Below are positions 51,141-63,823 of a DNA stretch of 64,000 nt, piece after piece. Numbering within the stretch: the first letter of the stretch is position 1; the number at the start of each line of letters is the position of its first letter. A model generated the notes under the pieces. That model was given only the letters and a program-made list of their open reading frames with translations, had not been told where the DNA came from and ran no database searches. The translations under genes were made by a program, and so were the position numbers. The stretch is from Glandiceps talaboti (taxonomy: Eukaryota > Hemichordata > Enteropneusta > Spengelidae). The stretch spans positions 7,257,601-7,321,600 of the forward strand of contig NC_135550.1 in NCBI RefSeq assembly GCF_964340395.1. The letters run 5' to 3'.

Positions 51141-51784
51141 GTATTTTGCCTATATTGTTTTATTTCAGTACTCTTTTTAACCAAGAATATTAGTTCAACT
51201 TTTGAGCTGAAAGGATTTTTTTCTCTCTTTCAAGTAACACCAATGTAACACACCTGTATGAATTAGTCGTTAACTATGCATTAAATGAAATGTAGAAAGG
51301 GCTTTCATTTTAAGGTGTATTTGATGGCGTCTTCACCGTTTCTCTGTATTTTCACTTGCAACTGAAATCACTTGAGTAGAAACAAAAAAGTCGTCTGGCG
51401 GTACAAAAACTTCAGTAACATTGCTACATTTTATCGTCCGGCTTGACAACGTTGCTACATTTTGTCGTCTAGCTTAACAAAAATCTTACTAACACTGCTA
51501 CATTTTCTATCGTCTGGCTACACAAAAATCTCACTAACGCTGCTTCTTTTCGTCACCTAACGTAACTAACAAAATCCCTACCTACATTGCTATACTTAGC
51601 TTCAGACCACTATATTCATAGTTGCCTGAGATTTAGCTAACCTTATCTTAGCATATTATCACCAAATTATACTTTTCAGGCTCTCAGACAATAACATGTG
51701 CAAAGTTAGTAAGATTTTGTTAAGGCAGACAACATAATGTAACAATATTAGTAAGATTTTCGTCATGCGAGACGGTGATTTGTT

Positions 51785-54480
51785 TGTACTTTAAGTGATT
51801 TCCATTGTGATATGCTTTGTACGCTCTCTAGGCCTGTTAGTGCCTTTCTCGAAAATAAACCAATCAGCAACGATATAATATTAGCTAAATGCTACAACAA
51901 CGTCTCACATGCATTGACAGTATTATAAGCCATTATTGCCTGTAAAGCATTAAGAGTAAATAACCTCAAGTGTTTTATTACCACGCCTCAGTTTATTAAA
52001 AGAATGAGTCGTAAACTTTTATTGTAGGTTTTTGATGAAAATAAGCTCAAGTGTGGTTTCAGAACTAAAACACTGTTATGGGTTGCACCATTTTACATCA
52101 CGTCACATCACAGCACTGTATGAGATGCAGCGTTTTATAAAACAGAGTAATTGAACTAACTGTTTGGAAGTACCCGTAAACATGTATACCGACATTACTT
52201 GGTGTAGCGAGCTAGCTTCAAACACGCTCAAACAATCATTGTGCCATACAATTCGGGGCCCTATATATAAAAGAACGGTTTATTGTTTGTTGGTCAGATG
52301 CTGTTACTTCGTGATATTGTTTTACAACTTCAAGTTGAACAACTTTGTATTACCATTCAAGGTTTATTTTAGTATATATAATTTTAAAAGGGTAATATTT
52401 TGTTTTGTTACTTTGCACCAAGTCAATATTCGCATCTAACACTAAACGACATACGAATGCGTTCTCTGTCGTAGTCACGGATCATTCTGGTTAGCTGCAG
52501 GTGCAGGGTGTTTCTGAAATGTTGATAAATACACCCTGTATATGTGTAAAAAAACCCAGGATAACCAGTACTGTGAACAAAGCTGGAGTACCTTTATTTT
52601 TAATAAACTGCAACAGTACTAAAATGTGAACAAGAAAATGTCACACTGAGAAGAAATATGAAGAAACATGCGATACGAAGCATATCGCACACGAATGACT
52701 AGTAAACCCAATCTTATCCGATTACTAAGTTACGTTTTCAGGTATCTAATAAATGTCACGGAGTACATTATGAGAAAAGAGTTAGAGAACTACAGAACAC
52801 GAAAAAAAACTATGCAACAAGTCAAACTTTACTGTCGAGGAAAAAGTCGATGGACTGGTGATCGAAAACTCTTTGCCTTGTTATCGGTTCATTTTATTTA
52901 AATTTTATTCTATTTTGGTATTTAGATAGTAAATAAGTTTTTAAAAGTTTACAAGTTAATTTGTATTACTGTCCGTATCAGTAATTTCTGTCATTTAAAT
53001 GCCTCCATTATATCAAGTTGAAAAGTGTAATTGGAGAACTTTAAAAACTACTTGAAATCGAGCTATTGCCGTATATCAAAGTCCCATAACCTTACACTGT
53101 ACAGGACCCAATTTGTGATCGAATTCTCAAATGTTTCACCTAACCGCTAAATCCCAAAGCCCAGCTTGGTATTCATTTTGAGTGGTGATGTAGATAAAAC
53201 TGAAATAAATTTGTTCTCCGGATTAAATATTTACATCATGACCTCCCATTGTATCAACTAAATTCCAAAAAGAGGGTGTTTTTAAGCGAGGAGTCATTTG
53301 TGAACAATTGTAGGTAAATTCTGATGTCATTTGTTGTGAGATGTGTCTGACGTGAAAACAAATAATCAAAAATACTTTCTAATACTAATGGATAAAAAAA
53401 GTCATTTTGAGTACTTTTATGTGGGTATTTCCCCCCTTTATTTTGTTAGGTGATGCTAAGTTTCTCATTTACCTGTTGTGACAACGACATTTCATTTGTC
53501 CGATTCTCAACACTTTGCGATGTTTTGAATGCTTCTTTTTCAGTTTTAAACTCTCCAATTAAGTTTTGTTTCCAGACATAGTCACTCTGATCAGCTTTTT
53601 AATTTCACATCGTTACTTGTTTATTGTAGTAATCAATAATCAATGCATCAAACACCTACACGCAAAACTAAGGTTATAGGGTTGGGCTGTTATCTCTCCC
53701 CATTTATCTCGGCGTTTGGATGCACAAGAATTTCAAGGTTTGTAGTTTACTCAATCCAGGGAGACAACATTTGGGAGTCCGTGACACGTCAGAATTCTGA
53801 CGACAGTTGATGACAACAAAATACGTCATCTTAAACTGAAATATTGAAAGGTGTGGGTAAATTTACTTGTTTTATAGTAAGCTTATGATCTATATTTTGT
53901 ATTCCGGGATGCAAATATTGCACAGGTGCGAGGGAAAGCTTGAAATGGCTACTGGTCTACATCAACGTCATTGTCATGAATAATGTGTAGATAAACAGAG
54001 AGACGTAGAGCTAGAAAATAATATTACCTGCCCTATAATTGTTAAAAGCTATTCACCCTGAGGATAATGACTGCATAGCACGTTGTTTAGTGTCAGACTG
54101 TGATACATATAGCAAAGGTCGGATAGTGACCATCAGGGTCATGTTAATGAACAAAAGGCTGGCATGATGTACGAACACAGAAATCACACTTCGGATAAAT
54201 CAACTTAAACATGTATCCATATTTGACACAAGTACTTATTTGTGACACGTTCCAAAATTCACCTCGGCTACTGTGTCAGCACAGTGGTTGTAGAGAAGAC
54301 GACCATAAAGATGTCATGTGTCATTCATCGAGTACATGTATTGAAATATAAAATCGTACCTTTAAAGCTATCATTAGAATTAGCAATAAAATCAGATGTA
54401 ATCAGTAATAATTAAAGTAAGTAAAGACTATTTCAGAAGCGTAATAAAAGTCAACATTTCGATATTATGAATACTAATCG
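51785..54480. other. No gene seen
   Basis: AT-rich, no microsatellites of note. Frames at 52164-52439 and 52668-52901 have no domain, signal or splice support. Confidence 0.4.
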
Positions 54481-54492
54481 ATAGTGGCTCAC

Positions 54493-54663
54493 CTGGGGAT
54501 GAAATCTGTCTGGGGTCAAATTATGTAGGTACCTCGGTGGTCTACGACGTCGGGAGTCCACTGCCTGACCAAAGAAGACCAACTCGGTCACGTTAATACT
54601 GGTCTGGTTGGATATCGTCAATGTTTTACGAACTTCATTATAATCATCGTCAACGCAATCAGT
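54493..54663 (-). CDS. Possible internal exon, secreted or membrane protein
   Basis: An open frame of 57 codons ends at a consensus donor (CCCCAG|GTGAGC, last base 54493). It is richer in GC than its surroundings and carries three N-glycosylation sequons (NQT, NVT, NLT) and a basic run, DSRRRRPPRYLHNLTPDRF. In-frame TGA lies immediately upstream, so an acceptor must fall near 54660, but the sequence there (GATGATGATGAG) is a poor one. No partner exon was found within 700 bases downstream. Confidence 0.3.
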
Positions 54664-55934
54664 TCACCTCATCATCATCGAGCCGCTCTCACGTGATTCG
54701 ACAAACAAGAGGAAATGCATACTTGTAAACCGGCGTATTCTAGATAATGCAAGGTCCCGCTGGTTGATTCGGCGATAGGCAGCGTCATGGCCGGCCACGT
54801 TAAATTTCAATGTGCAGACCTCCTTTGATACGACAGTCCAAGTCAACTTTGAAAATACTGATGAGATGTGATTGAGTTTTGCCATTGGATACATCGTTGT
54901 ATTATTTAACCATTGGTCATGTAAAAGTAGCAAATCACACAAATTTGATGCCGGGGGAAATTTCCATGATCGATATCGTTGTCGAATTCATCAATTTAAT
55001 ACACCTATAAACGTATGTCTTGTGTTGTGTTACTGTATTGTTCAGTTTGCCATCAATTAAGATACCGTAATTTGTTCTCAGACATGAAGTTCAATTCAAA
55101 GTTACATGAGCTGTAACTGTACTCTTTTCCCGACGTCATTTAATGTACAGTAACTACCTGTATATAACCGAGTGGTCTAGAGTTAAACTCCTATTAACAG
55201 TGTTGGTTACTGATCAGAGTACATGCCCTTGACCGAATCAAAATGTGTCTTTTGACGTTATTTCCAAGCGCGAAAAAGTTTTTGAGTTGTCCTCGGTGCT
55301 AGCTCACCAAATGATCCTCCAATATAAAACAACTTGGTACTGCAGTGAACTGCATTTCAAAAGCTCGCTTTGTTTAATAGCAATTTGGAAATAGAATATT
55401 CAAAAGATTTGTGAAAAGAAAATGAACACCTAGAACGTTTTATAATATCGGTATAGCAGGGGATAATAGTATTGATGCAAATTGACACTTGGTATATCCT
55501 CGTACAAGTTGAGTTGGGGTCAAGCATTGCGTATAAAAAGGACGTGTTTCATAAATGTAAAGGCGGTATTTTACCATTTATCTATAATGTAAGAGTTCTG
55601 CCAGACTGAGTGACTGCTGACGTTTTGTTTCAGTAAGTAACAAAGTATAAGTCATATTTTATTATAAAACAAAAATGCTGAAAAATACACCAAAGTTCAA
55701 GACCATGCTTCAAAAAAATAAAGTACTGTTGTAGTTCCACTGCACGCATGCTTCGCATGACGCAATCACCTTCAAGGTGCAAGAAGTTCAGAAAAGTTAC
55801 AAGACACTTGAAACAAGAAAAGCTTAGGTTAAAAGCTAGTGACACATTAAGGTATCTGTTGACATGTAAGATGGCATATCGGTCACCCCTTCGTGGATAT
55901 TGAACTAGAAAGGGGGACTACTCGTACCAGAATG

Positions 55935-56026
<92 letters not shown>

Positions 56027-56065
56027 ATCTGTTAAGACAGTGCTCTATACCGCAGTGGTAGAGCG

Positions 56066-56142
<77 letters not shown>

Positions 56143-56251
56143 ATCGGACGATGATTGCGTAAGTACTGTACTATTATTAGTAGTTATACCGCTCTACATG
56201 TATATGTATTGAGCACTGTTTTCTCCAGTATAGACATATTGTATATGCTCA

Positions 56252-56330
<79 letters not shown>
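55935..56330. repeat. Three (TA)n arrays separated by tRNA-like and duplicated spacers
   Basis: TA arrays at 55936-56025, 56070-56139 and 56255-56329. The spacer TCATCGGACGATGATTGCGT follows the second and the third array, showing duplication. The first spacer carries CCGCAGTGGTAGAGCGC (56051-56067), similar to a tRNA A box. Confidence 0.92.
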
Positions 56331-56331
<1 letters not shown>

Positions 56332-57196
56332 TCGGACGATGATTGCGTAATATATAGATATATAAGGTGATTCTTTAGATGCAATCCGTCACTCATAACT
56401 CATATTCCATTTCAGTTCAGACATATACGATACAAAGTACAAATTTGTTTTGATAAAATATTGTGTGAACATTGCTAAGGCGTCAGACAGACTGGTTGAT
56501 GGTGATAATATTGGAAGCAGTCTTATCAAGGAACAAATAATGCAATGGATATGGTACGTGAAGCAAAAAACAACGAGTTGATTTGAGGCTACAGTCATGT
56601 AGGAATTTGGCCAACAAAAAGGATCCTAGGCCAGACCAGAAATCACAAGGGGACGGTCGGAGGAAATCAAGCCCTGTCTGTTGCATAAAGTATGGCGTTT
56701 AACCGCGATTCCGTTTTCTAAAAAATGGCAATTTTTTTCTTTAAAACATGACAACCCCTATCCCCTGTTCAAATATGTATAAATTCACAGGTTACAATGC
56801 TGTCGGGCATGAAAAGGGACAAGAGTCTCAGTATCAATAAGGACTCCATCTCATCGCTGCCATTAAGTTAATTATTTTAAAAGGCGTTGGTGTTTTCCCA
56901 CTCTACCACCACAGTGAATGTGTGAAAGAAAATGTTTGGATCTAATAGACAGAGTTAAAGGGCCAGAATTCCCAAAGACAAGCTGGGCTCACTACGAACA
57001 TTGTCTAGACCGAGGACAACATCCCAGCTCCACCACATCATCCCCAACATCTGATCACACTGTTCCCCTTTACTTCTGTGAGACCCACTCCTCTTCTCCA
57101 CATCACAACTAACAATTGATTCCCCTATATGGTTGTCAGGAGCGATTCGACTAATATATGTTCTGATATTACGGTATAATGGTGGCAGTGATAGGA

Positions 57197-57265
57197 TATG
57201 GCAGCAGTGGGATGTGGAACCGGTGGCAGCAGTGGGATGTGGAACCGGTGGCAGCGGTGGGATGC
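57197..57265. repeat. 25-bp GC-rich minisatellite
   Basis: GGCAGCAGTGGGATGTGGAA with CCGGT occurs 2.7 times in tandem, unusually GC-rich for this window. Confidence 0.85.
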
Positions 57266-58019
57266 GAGATCCACAAAATAATGCTACGTTAGATAATACA
57301 ATTCGTCGTGGTAAAATATGGCCCTCCCTCGAGAACTGATTTGTAAAAATTGGACCCACCTCCCCATAACCTGTGATTACTGAAAGCTCCCTCAACTGAA
57401 TCGTTGAAATGGTATTTCAAGAGAGTGCGGAACACAGTGTATTACTGTCCATTTCATGAAATTGAATAAAAATAAAAGTATCTAGGGAGTCCAGTCCAGC
57501 CTATGCGGAGTAAGCAAGCATTATGACAATTCAAATCACTGGCACCAGTCAAGTGTATTTACAAAGACATTCAAAATATAATAATTATGGAAAAATCCAA
57601 TTACACACACAAAAAAAACACTTCTGATATTCATTTCTGGGTTACTGGTATAAAACTTTTATTTAAATATATAAATGATTGCAAAAAATGACACTGAATA
57701 GCTAGTATTGTAACAAGTGGTTCAAAAAAATCTTACAACATTTTCCACATTATCGTTTGTTACTTAGACTACTATTACCAACATACAGACTGATAAAAAA
57801 CTAACAATCAAAGTCCTCTAATAATGTAAACAGGTCTGTCCATTTAATGGAACTTTTTTTCACGTGTTTCGTAAGCAAGAATTCTGCGACTGTACTGACA
57901 TTGTTCAATTTATTAGCTGTCAACTCAAATCTGTGAAGGAAAGGTGCAATCAGAAACCCGCAAATGTAAACTTCTATTCTTTTCTCCTTTTTAAAAGTAT
58001 TTTATCTGTAAGCTTATCA

Positions 58020-58330
58020 TTATACATACATACATACATACATACATACATACATACATACATACATACATACATACAAAAGTACATACATACATACATA
58101 CATACATGCATACATACATACATACAAAAGTACATACATACATACAAAAGTACATACATACATACATACATACATACATACATACATACATACATACATA
58201 CATACATACATACATTTGTGTTTATAATACTACTTTGAATTATCTACATTGGAGTCATGTCATTTAATGTCAATATTAAGTGAAGAATTTGGAGAGAGGG
58301 AGAGAGAGAGAGAGAGAGACAGACAGACAT

Positions 58331-58381
<51 letters not shown>

Positions 58382-58384
58382 GTA
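58020..58384. repeat. (CATA)n, (GA)n and (CAGA)n arrays downstream of transporter copy 2
   Basis: CATA units with CAAAAGTA interruptions (58020-58215), GA (58294-58318) and CAGA (58317-58382). They lie in the likely 3' UTR or just beyond the second transporter gene; a possible AATAAA on the minus strand is at 57663-57658. Confidence 0.93.
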
Positions 58385-58619
58385 GTACATGCGATGACGA
58401 GCACGCAACCATCACACAAAGAGGTTGACGCCCATGTTGCACATCCGGATATTTCAAAGTTAACGCTGGATAGAATGGGGCACATCTTAGGGCTTTGTTT
58501 AGTGTTAGTAAGATGAACGGTATCATAGTAGTTCAAGTTCAAAGGTCAACCTTTGGTATAGATGGATAAGAGTACTCTCAGAGGCGAACACACTGGAACA
58601 TTCAGTCAGTAGCTTCTCA

Positions 58620-59346
58620 TCACTTATTCTCAATGGCCTCCACATCTCGACTTTTTCTTTTCCTTTTCTCACACTCCATATCTCGCGCGACTTCTAACCG
58701 ATGCAAGAATGGCATTAGTAACATCAATATCATAGCAAGCCATAGAAGAATGCCAGCTAAGAAGAACACTGGTCCATAACTGTTTGTCTTGTCGTACATC
58801 GTACCTGCGGAGGTCAGAGATCAGAGGGAAAATCTCATTAGGTGAAATATAACATTCTTTCAAATTTAATATAAACGCTGCAATCTTCATGATCTAAATA
58901 AATTAAGCTGTATATTTTAAATATCTAAATTTCTACAGGAATGATTAAGATGCATGCTGTCGAAGGAGAGATTGGTCCAACTCTGTTAAGAAGGTGCACC
59001 GTGACGTCATATTTTGTGGATATTGATTTTTAACGTCTTATGAAAAGTGAGGTTTATGTCAGTGTATGTTATTGCTATTTTTGAAATTGAGGCCTATAGC
59101 AATATCTGTGTCATAACAACATGAGTTTGCTTTGGATTCGATTCGCTGGAATTATATGAGTTGTTTGGTTGAAATGAAATTACTTTTTAGGATATTGTAT
59201 CTATTGCCAGTCAGGTTCTGTTATCTGCAATTTGCCTTCCCAATCCGCTACCCATTCTTGAAACTCTAAATCTATCAATTACGTCATGGTGCCATATACT
59301 ACTACTACTACTACTACTGCTACTACTACTACTACTACTACTAATG

Positions 59347-59401
<55 letters not shown>

Positions 59402-61152
59402 AACCACTTCATCAGACATGCATAGACAAAATCTTGCGTATGTGTATATGTGTATAAAGGTGCTTACCAGCTATGAATGGACCAAGTAGCTGGCCAAGGC
59501 CAGTGAAAATTTGTGACATGCCCAGAGCCGACTGGAATCGTTTGGCACCAACATAATCTCTGATCACCATGGGGAATACGGATGCCAAACCAGCCATACA
59601 CACTCCAACTGATATCGCATACAATACAAAGGCAGAATAGGCTTTGCCAAATGGAAAGAGACAATTTGAAATAGCGAACACAACCATATATATAGTTATA
59701 AACCTTTCTGCGGGGAGTAAATTCATGTTCATCAGCACACCTTGGAGAAGTCTCGTCAGAAAATTCAGAATTCCAACAATTGATAACAAAATGGCCCCTT
59801 TTCTTCGGGGATAGCCTTCTGCTACTGCCCGTGGCACCAAGAACACAATACCCGATACTGTAGCCATACCACCAAGGAAAAATGCCAGACAAAACAACAC
59901 ATACCGATAGGAGTCTTTGAACATACTCAAGTCAAGCATTTTTTGTTTCTGGGCACGTGCTTTTCTTTTCTTCTTCTTCTTGGTTTGTTCTTTGACTACT
60001 ATTTCGGTGTCCGAATCGGAATCTGAATCTGAATCGGATATCTTTGAGCTCTGTGAATCGATTGAATCTTTTTCATTGGAACATTCAGATTCGGTTTCTG
60101 AATCCGAATCTGAGTCGGTTTCCGAATCCAACGAAGACTCGTCGTCTCTACCAGAGCTGACTTCGGGTGGTCTGTAGAAAGAAGCACCGACACACACATT
60201 GAAACTCAGACCACCAAGAATGATAAGGGCACCCCTCCAACCATACACCTCAATTAGATAATTAGAAAGTAAAGGGAAGACTATAGTACCCAGTGCGACA
60301 CCTGACAATGCGATGGAATTGGCCAAAGCAATTTTTTTACAAAAGTAACGATTGATAATACCAAGACTTGGTATAAAGCCGAGACTAAATCCAAAACCTG
60401 GAAGGAAAAAAACAGAACGTGTAAGGATTATCTGTTTTTAAATTGAGCTTTCCTTATTTATTGAGCAAATTGTTAAAAAAGGAAATAAAAACCCAAAATA
60501 GACGAAAAGGTGTTTTTCAAACTATTTTTTTTCTCGTTATTGTTGTTATTGTTAAACCATGAAGTCAAACAGGAAATAATACAATAAAGAGCTCGTTAGA
60601 TTACTCATCGGACCCTCCACGTGGACTGTCTATGGATTAACGAACGGATAGAAGTAAATGCACGTATCGTTATCAGTCGAAAGCAGTCATGGATACGAAA
60701 ATACACTGAACAACAGATACTTACCTGTCATTATTCCCATGGTGACGTATAGAAATTTCACATTAGGGGCGAAGGAGCTCAGAAAAAGACTGAATCCAGA
60801 AACGATTCCACCGAATAAAACAGCAGGCCGACTACCAAATTTAGCCGCCGCCGCTGCACTGATAGGACCTGTACAGGGAAAAAAAGTTGGCATTATCACA
60901 TAAACGGAATAAAGCTACCCAAAGCCAATTGATCCCGATTGCAGACGGAGAGTCTGGGTACTCAATTTTGTCTAGTAGCTACCACAGCCTGGGATGAAAC
61001 ACACTTACATTCAGTCAAAATATAGTAATACTGTACACTTTGTTGTACATTTTTACACACACACACACACACATATACATACATACATACATACATACAT
61101 ACATACATACATACATACATGCATGCATGCATGCATGCATGCATGCATGCAT

Positions 61153-61199
<47 letters not shown>

Positions 61200-61200
61200 C

Positions 61201-61231
<31 letters not shown>

Positions 61232-61583
61232 TACATACATACATACATACATACATACATACATACATACATACATACATACATACATACATACATACAT
61301 TACTAGTTTTGGCACAAGTATGTTCATGACTGACTCAGTATATTACTGCATGCTTTTACCTCCAATTAATACCATACTCACTTAAGAAAAACACCATACT
61401 AAATAAAAGGCCACCAATTATAGAAATAGTTTTCGCATCCTCCTGGAAATAGTTTCTGAATTCTACGAAGAATACACCGAACGACTGAGGTAGTCCGTTT
61501 GTGAAGCAGAGGACGATGAAAGCACCCATAGTTATAGCCCAGCCCCAACCTCCATCAGGAGGTACAAACTCTTCGACAGCCAT
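58620..61583 (-). CDS. Monocarboxylate transporter-like protein (SLC16, MFS), copy 2
   Basis: Four coding exons, 61583-61382, 60868-60725, 60397-59468 and 58804-58620, all joined in phase 1, give 486 residues and a TGA. PPDGGWGW (8-15) is the SLC16 signature before TM1; YFCKKIALANSIALSGVALG marks TM4-5; FYRPPE ends the first six-helix half. The TM6-7 loop is long and carries Ser/Asp and Ser/Glu repeats followed by a lysine-rich block (KKKKKRKARAQKQK). The C-terminal tail is short and basic. Twelve TM segments and cytosolic termini are expected; the substrate is unknown. Exon positions and phases are the same as in copy 1. ATG 61583 follows an acceptor (TTTTCTCAG, exon start 61611). Confidence 0.95.
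59297..59403. repeat. (CTA)n microsatellite, intron 3 of transporter copy 2
   Basis: About 35 CTA units with two TGCTA variants. It ends about 65 bases from the exon 3 donor. Confidence 0.96.
61056..61301. repeat. Compound (CA)(CATA)(TGCA)(CGCA)(CA)(CATA) array, intron 1 of copy 2
   Basis: Block order: CA to 61074, CATA to 61119, TGCA to 61153, CGCA to 61200, CA to 61232, CATA to 61300. Confidence 0.95.
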
Positions 61584-62321
61584 TGTGTTGTCCTACAGGT
61601 AAACAGTAAACCTGAGAAAATAATAACATCGAAAACAATTGATGGTTATAATCAATATTGTCCAATTTCAAGATAATTCAGTGCTTAGATTTAGGGTGAG
61701 GAGACACCCCCTAAATGAGAGGATCGGTATAGGATACACACTTCGACAACTTGTCGATTCGATCATTACCTTGATGACTTCTGTCTTTGTACATTAGTGG
61801 CTAGCTAGGCAGACAAACATGGCCATGGGAAATAACAATCTTGATAAAACCTGACTGAATGACTTGTTGACGATACCATGGCAAGTTCCTCTAGTGTGAT
61901 ATTTAAACAAAACGATTTATCTATAAACAATTGCCAATAAATGTTCTGGAGCACGATCGAGCAAGACTTTTAAATATGAATATGAATATTTTATTTCGCA
62001 TTTTAGAGGCCATCGGCCCAAAATACACATACGAAAAAATAAAGCAAGACAAAAAACATAATGATTGCACATGTACATGGAACGAAAATATACAACCGAA
62101 AAACGGAAAAAAAACTGTTAAATATGATATATAGAGAGGATACAATAACAAACTTACACCTGTTTGAAAAATAAAAATCAGCTTTGTACTGCAAAGATAA
62201 GAGGGACAGATAAAGTGACAGAAAAAAAAAACTTGAATAAATTATCATTTTTCTGCCATTTTTTTGTTATTGCATGCACATACACACTCGCGTACATATC
62301 CCCATAGAAACGCACGCGCGC

Positions 62322-62536
62322 GAACACACACACACACACATACATACATACATACATACATACATACATACATACATACATACATACATACATACATACA
62401 TACACATACACACACATACATACATACATACATACATACATACATACATACATACATACATACATACACACACATACATACATACATACATACATACATA
62501 CATACATACATACATACATACATACATACATACATG
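62322..62536. repeat. (CA)n and (CATA)n array upstream of transporter copy 2
   Basis: CATA blocks interrupted by short CACA stretches near 62402-62415 and 62465-62473. Confidence 0.96.
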
Positions 62537-62603
62537 CAGACAGATACACCCATATACACACTTTATCAATATAAACGTACACGATGTATTCATTACCACC
62601 TAC

Positions 62604-62735
62604 CTGTGCGTGTGCCACATATACAGCAGTTGTTTGTCTCTCGAAGTTCGCTTTGAGAGATGTGCTTTGGAAGAGAGCGATTGGTTATGTACACAGCGGG
62701 TGATAGGTGGGGAGAGTCCGGGTAATGCGTACCAT
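62604..62735 (-). other. Possible non-coding first exon of transporter copy 2
   Basis: A strong minus-strand donor (CGCACAG|GTAGGTGG, last base 62604) lies about 1 kb upstream of the coding start, which itself has an acceptor in its leader. The upstream end is a guess; no TATA box is clear. Confidence 0.35.
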
Positions 62736-63189
62736 CCCACGTACACTTTGATTGTCTGTACGTATGAATGCGATTAAAAAAATACGGGCGCATCGCGTGA
62801 ATGTGGTTAATTTTTATTTCAACAGTGATAACATTTTGGTAATCTTTTACTTTCAAAGTGATATCGACGTTGAGTACATACAGGTGTTAAAGTTTATCCA
62901 ATAATATGAAGGCTATACATTACACATCATTTGTTGCTACATCAGTAGGACAGCAACAGGTAAATGCCAGGGCCCTGATAAAAGCCTGTCGAACTCTGGC
63001 ACACTACTACCACAATACAATCTTTTATTTACATAAACTTATCGCCTTTGCAGCAATGTTGTTGATGGGAACTTCTCTTGCTATAGTCTTTGACAAGTGC
63101 TTGTACCATTGAGACATTGAAATGATATGATCCATACTCGAAACTCCGGGCACCCTTCAAAATACAATGTACAGACGGACTCTTTATGG

Positions 63190-63310
63190 ATCATTCCGAT
63201 ACTGGTTATGTACCCATCTATTTGTTAGTCTTTTATTTCAAACCCTGGCCGGGCGGGGAGCCCATCTAGGTATAGTCTTGGCGCCCATCTAATTATTATA
63301 GTCTTATTTT
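63190..63310. repeat. Three short CCCATCTA...TAGTCTT repeats
   Basis: Related units of about 24 bases at 63213-63232, 63261-63279 and 63284-63306; the last two are adjacent. Confidence 0.5.
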
Positions 63311-63789
63311 TTTGACCAGGCTGTAGGCACACTGGGGCACAAGGAATAGAAACTAGAACAAGAGCAGTGTCTCAAATGTAAATTGGTATACTTTGCAGCC
63401 CCGGTGAACTCTCATGGCTCATCTACAAGTACAGTCCGGTACTTGCAACTCTGATCATGGTCAATGTATGTCACTTTATCTATTGGTGTTTTGTCTCAGT
63501 CAGTTATCTGACCGTAATCTTCAACTGAGGGAATCATGCGATTAGGAACCGATATGGATAATCTAATATCCTATTGTTCGTTGTACTTTAAAACAATTCT
63601 GGTCCATTTTTGTTCTATACTTTGTAAATTAATTATATTCATCAATAGCCATCTGGTGACAAATTGTCTTTTCATCATTATACATTCTATACATTCCTAT
63701 GATCTTTGACCCCCCAGACTTCCCAAGTTGGACCCTTTGATTATTCTTTTTTGTTAAAAGTTAACTTTTATTTTTTTAGAATGTCACAG

Positions 63790-63823
63790 CTTGGAGTAAT
63801 TATATCAGTACAATTACTCCAAG
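63790..63823. repeat. Perfect 12-bp hairpin
   Basis: CTTGGAGTAATT (63790-63801) and AATTACTCCAAG (63812-63823) flank a 10-base loop; GTCACAG repeats directly outside on both sides. No T run follows, so it is not a typical terminator. Confidence 0.7.

Larger units (their letters stand above)
49090..51780. mobile_element. Possible large foldback-like element with tandem-unit ends
   Basis: A 43-bp unit (AGTAAGATTTTTGTC...GACGATAAAATGTAGCAATG) occurs about twice on the plus strand at 49098-49182, four or more times inverted at 51407-51600, and once or twice again on the plus strand at 51697-51775. The interior holds a (CCA)n run, a LINE 3' remnant and a decayed unknown coding stretch on the minus strand. 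Whether the interior belongs to one element or was collected piecemeal is not known. Confidence 0.5.

Noticed and set aside
56051-56067. tRNA gene at the A-box-like motif
   Set aside because: No B box or acceptor stem; TA repeats on both sides.
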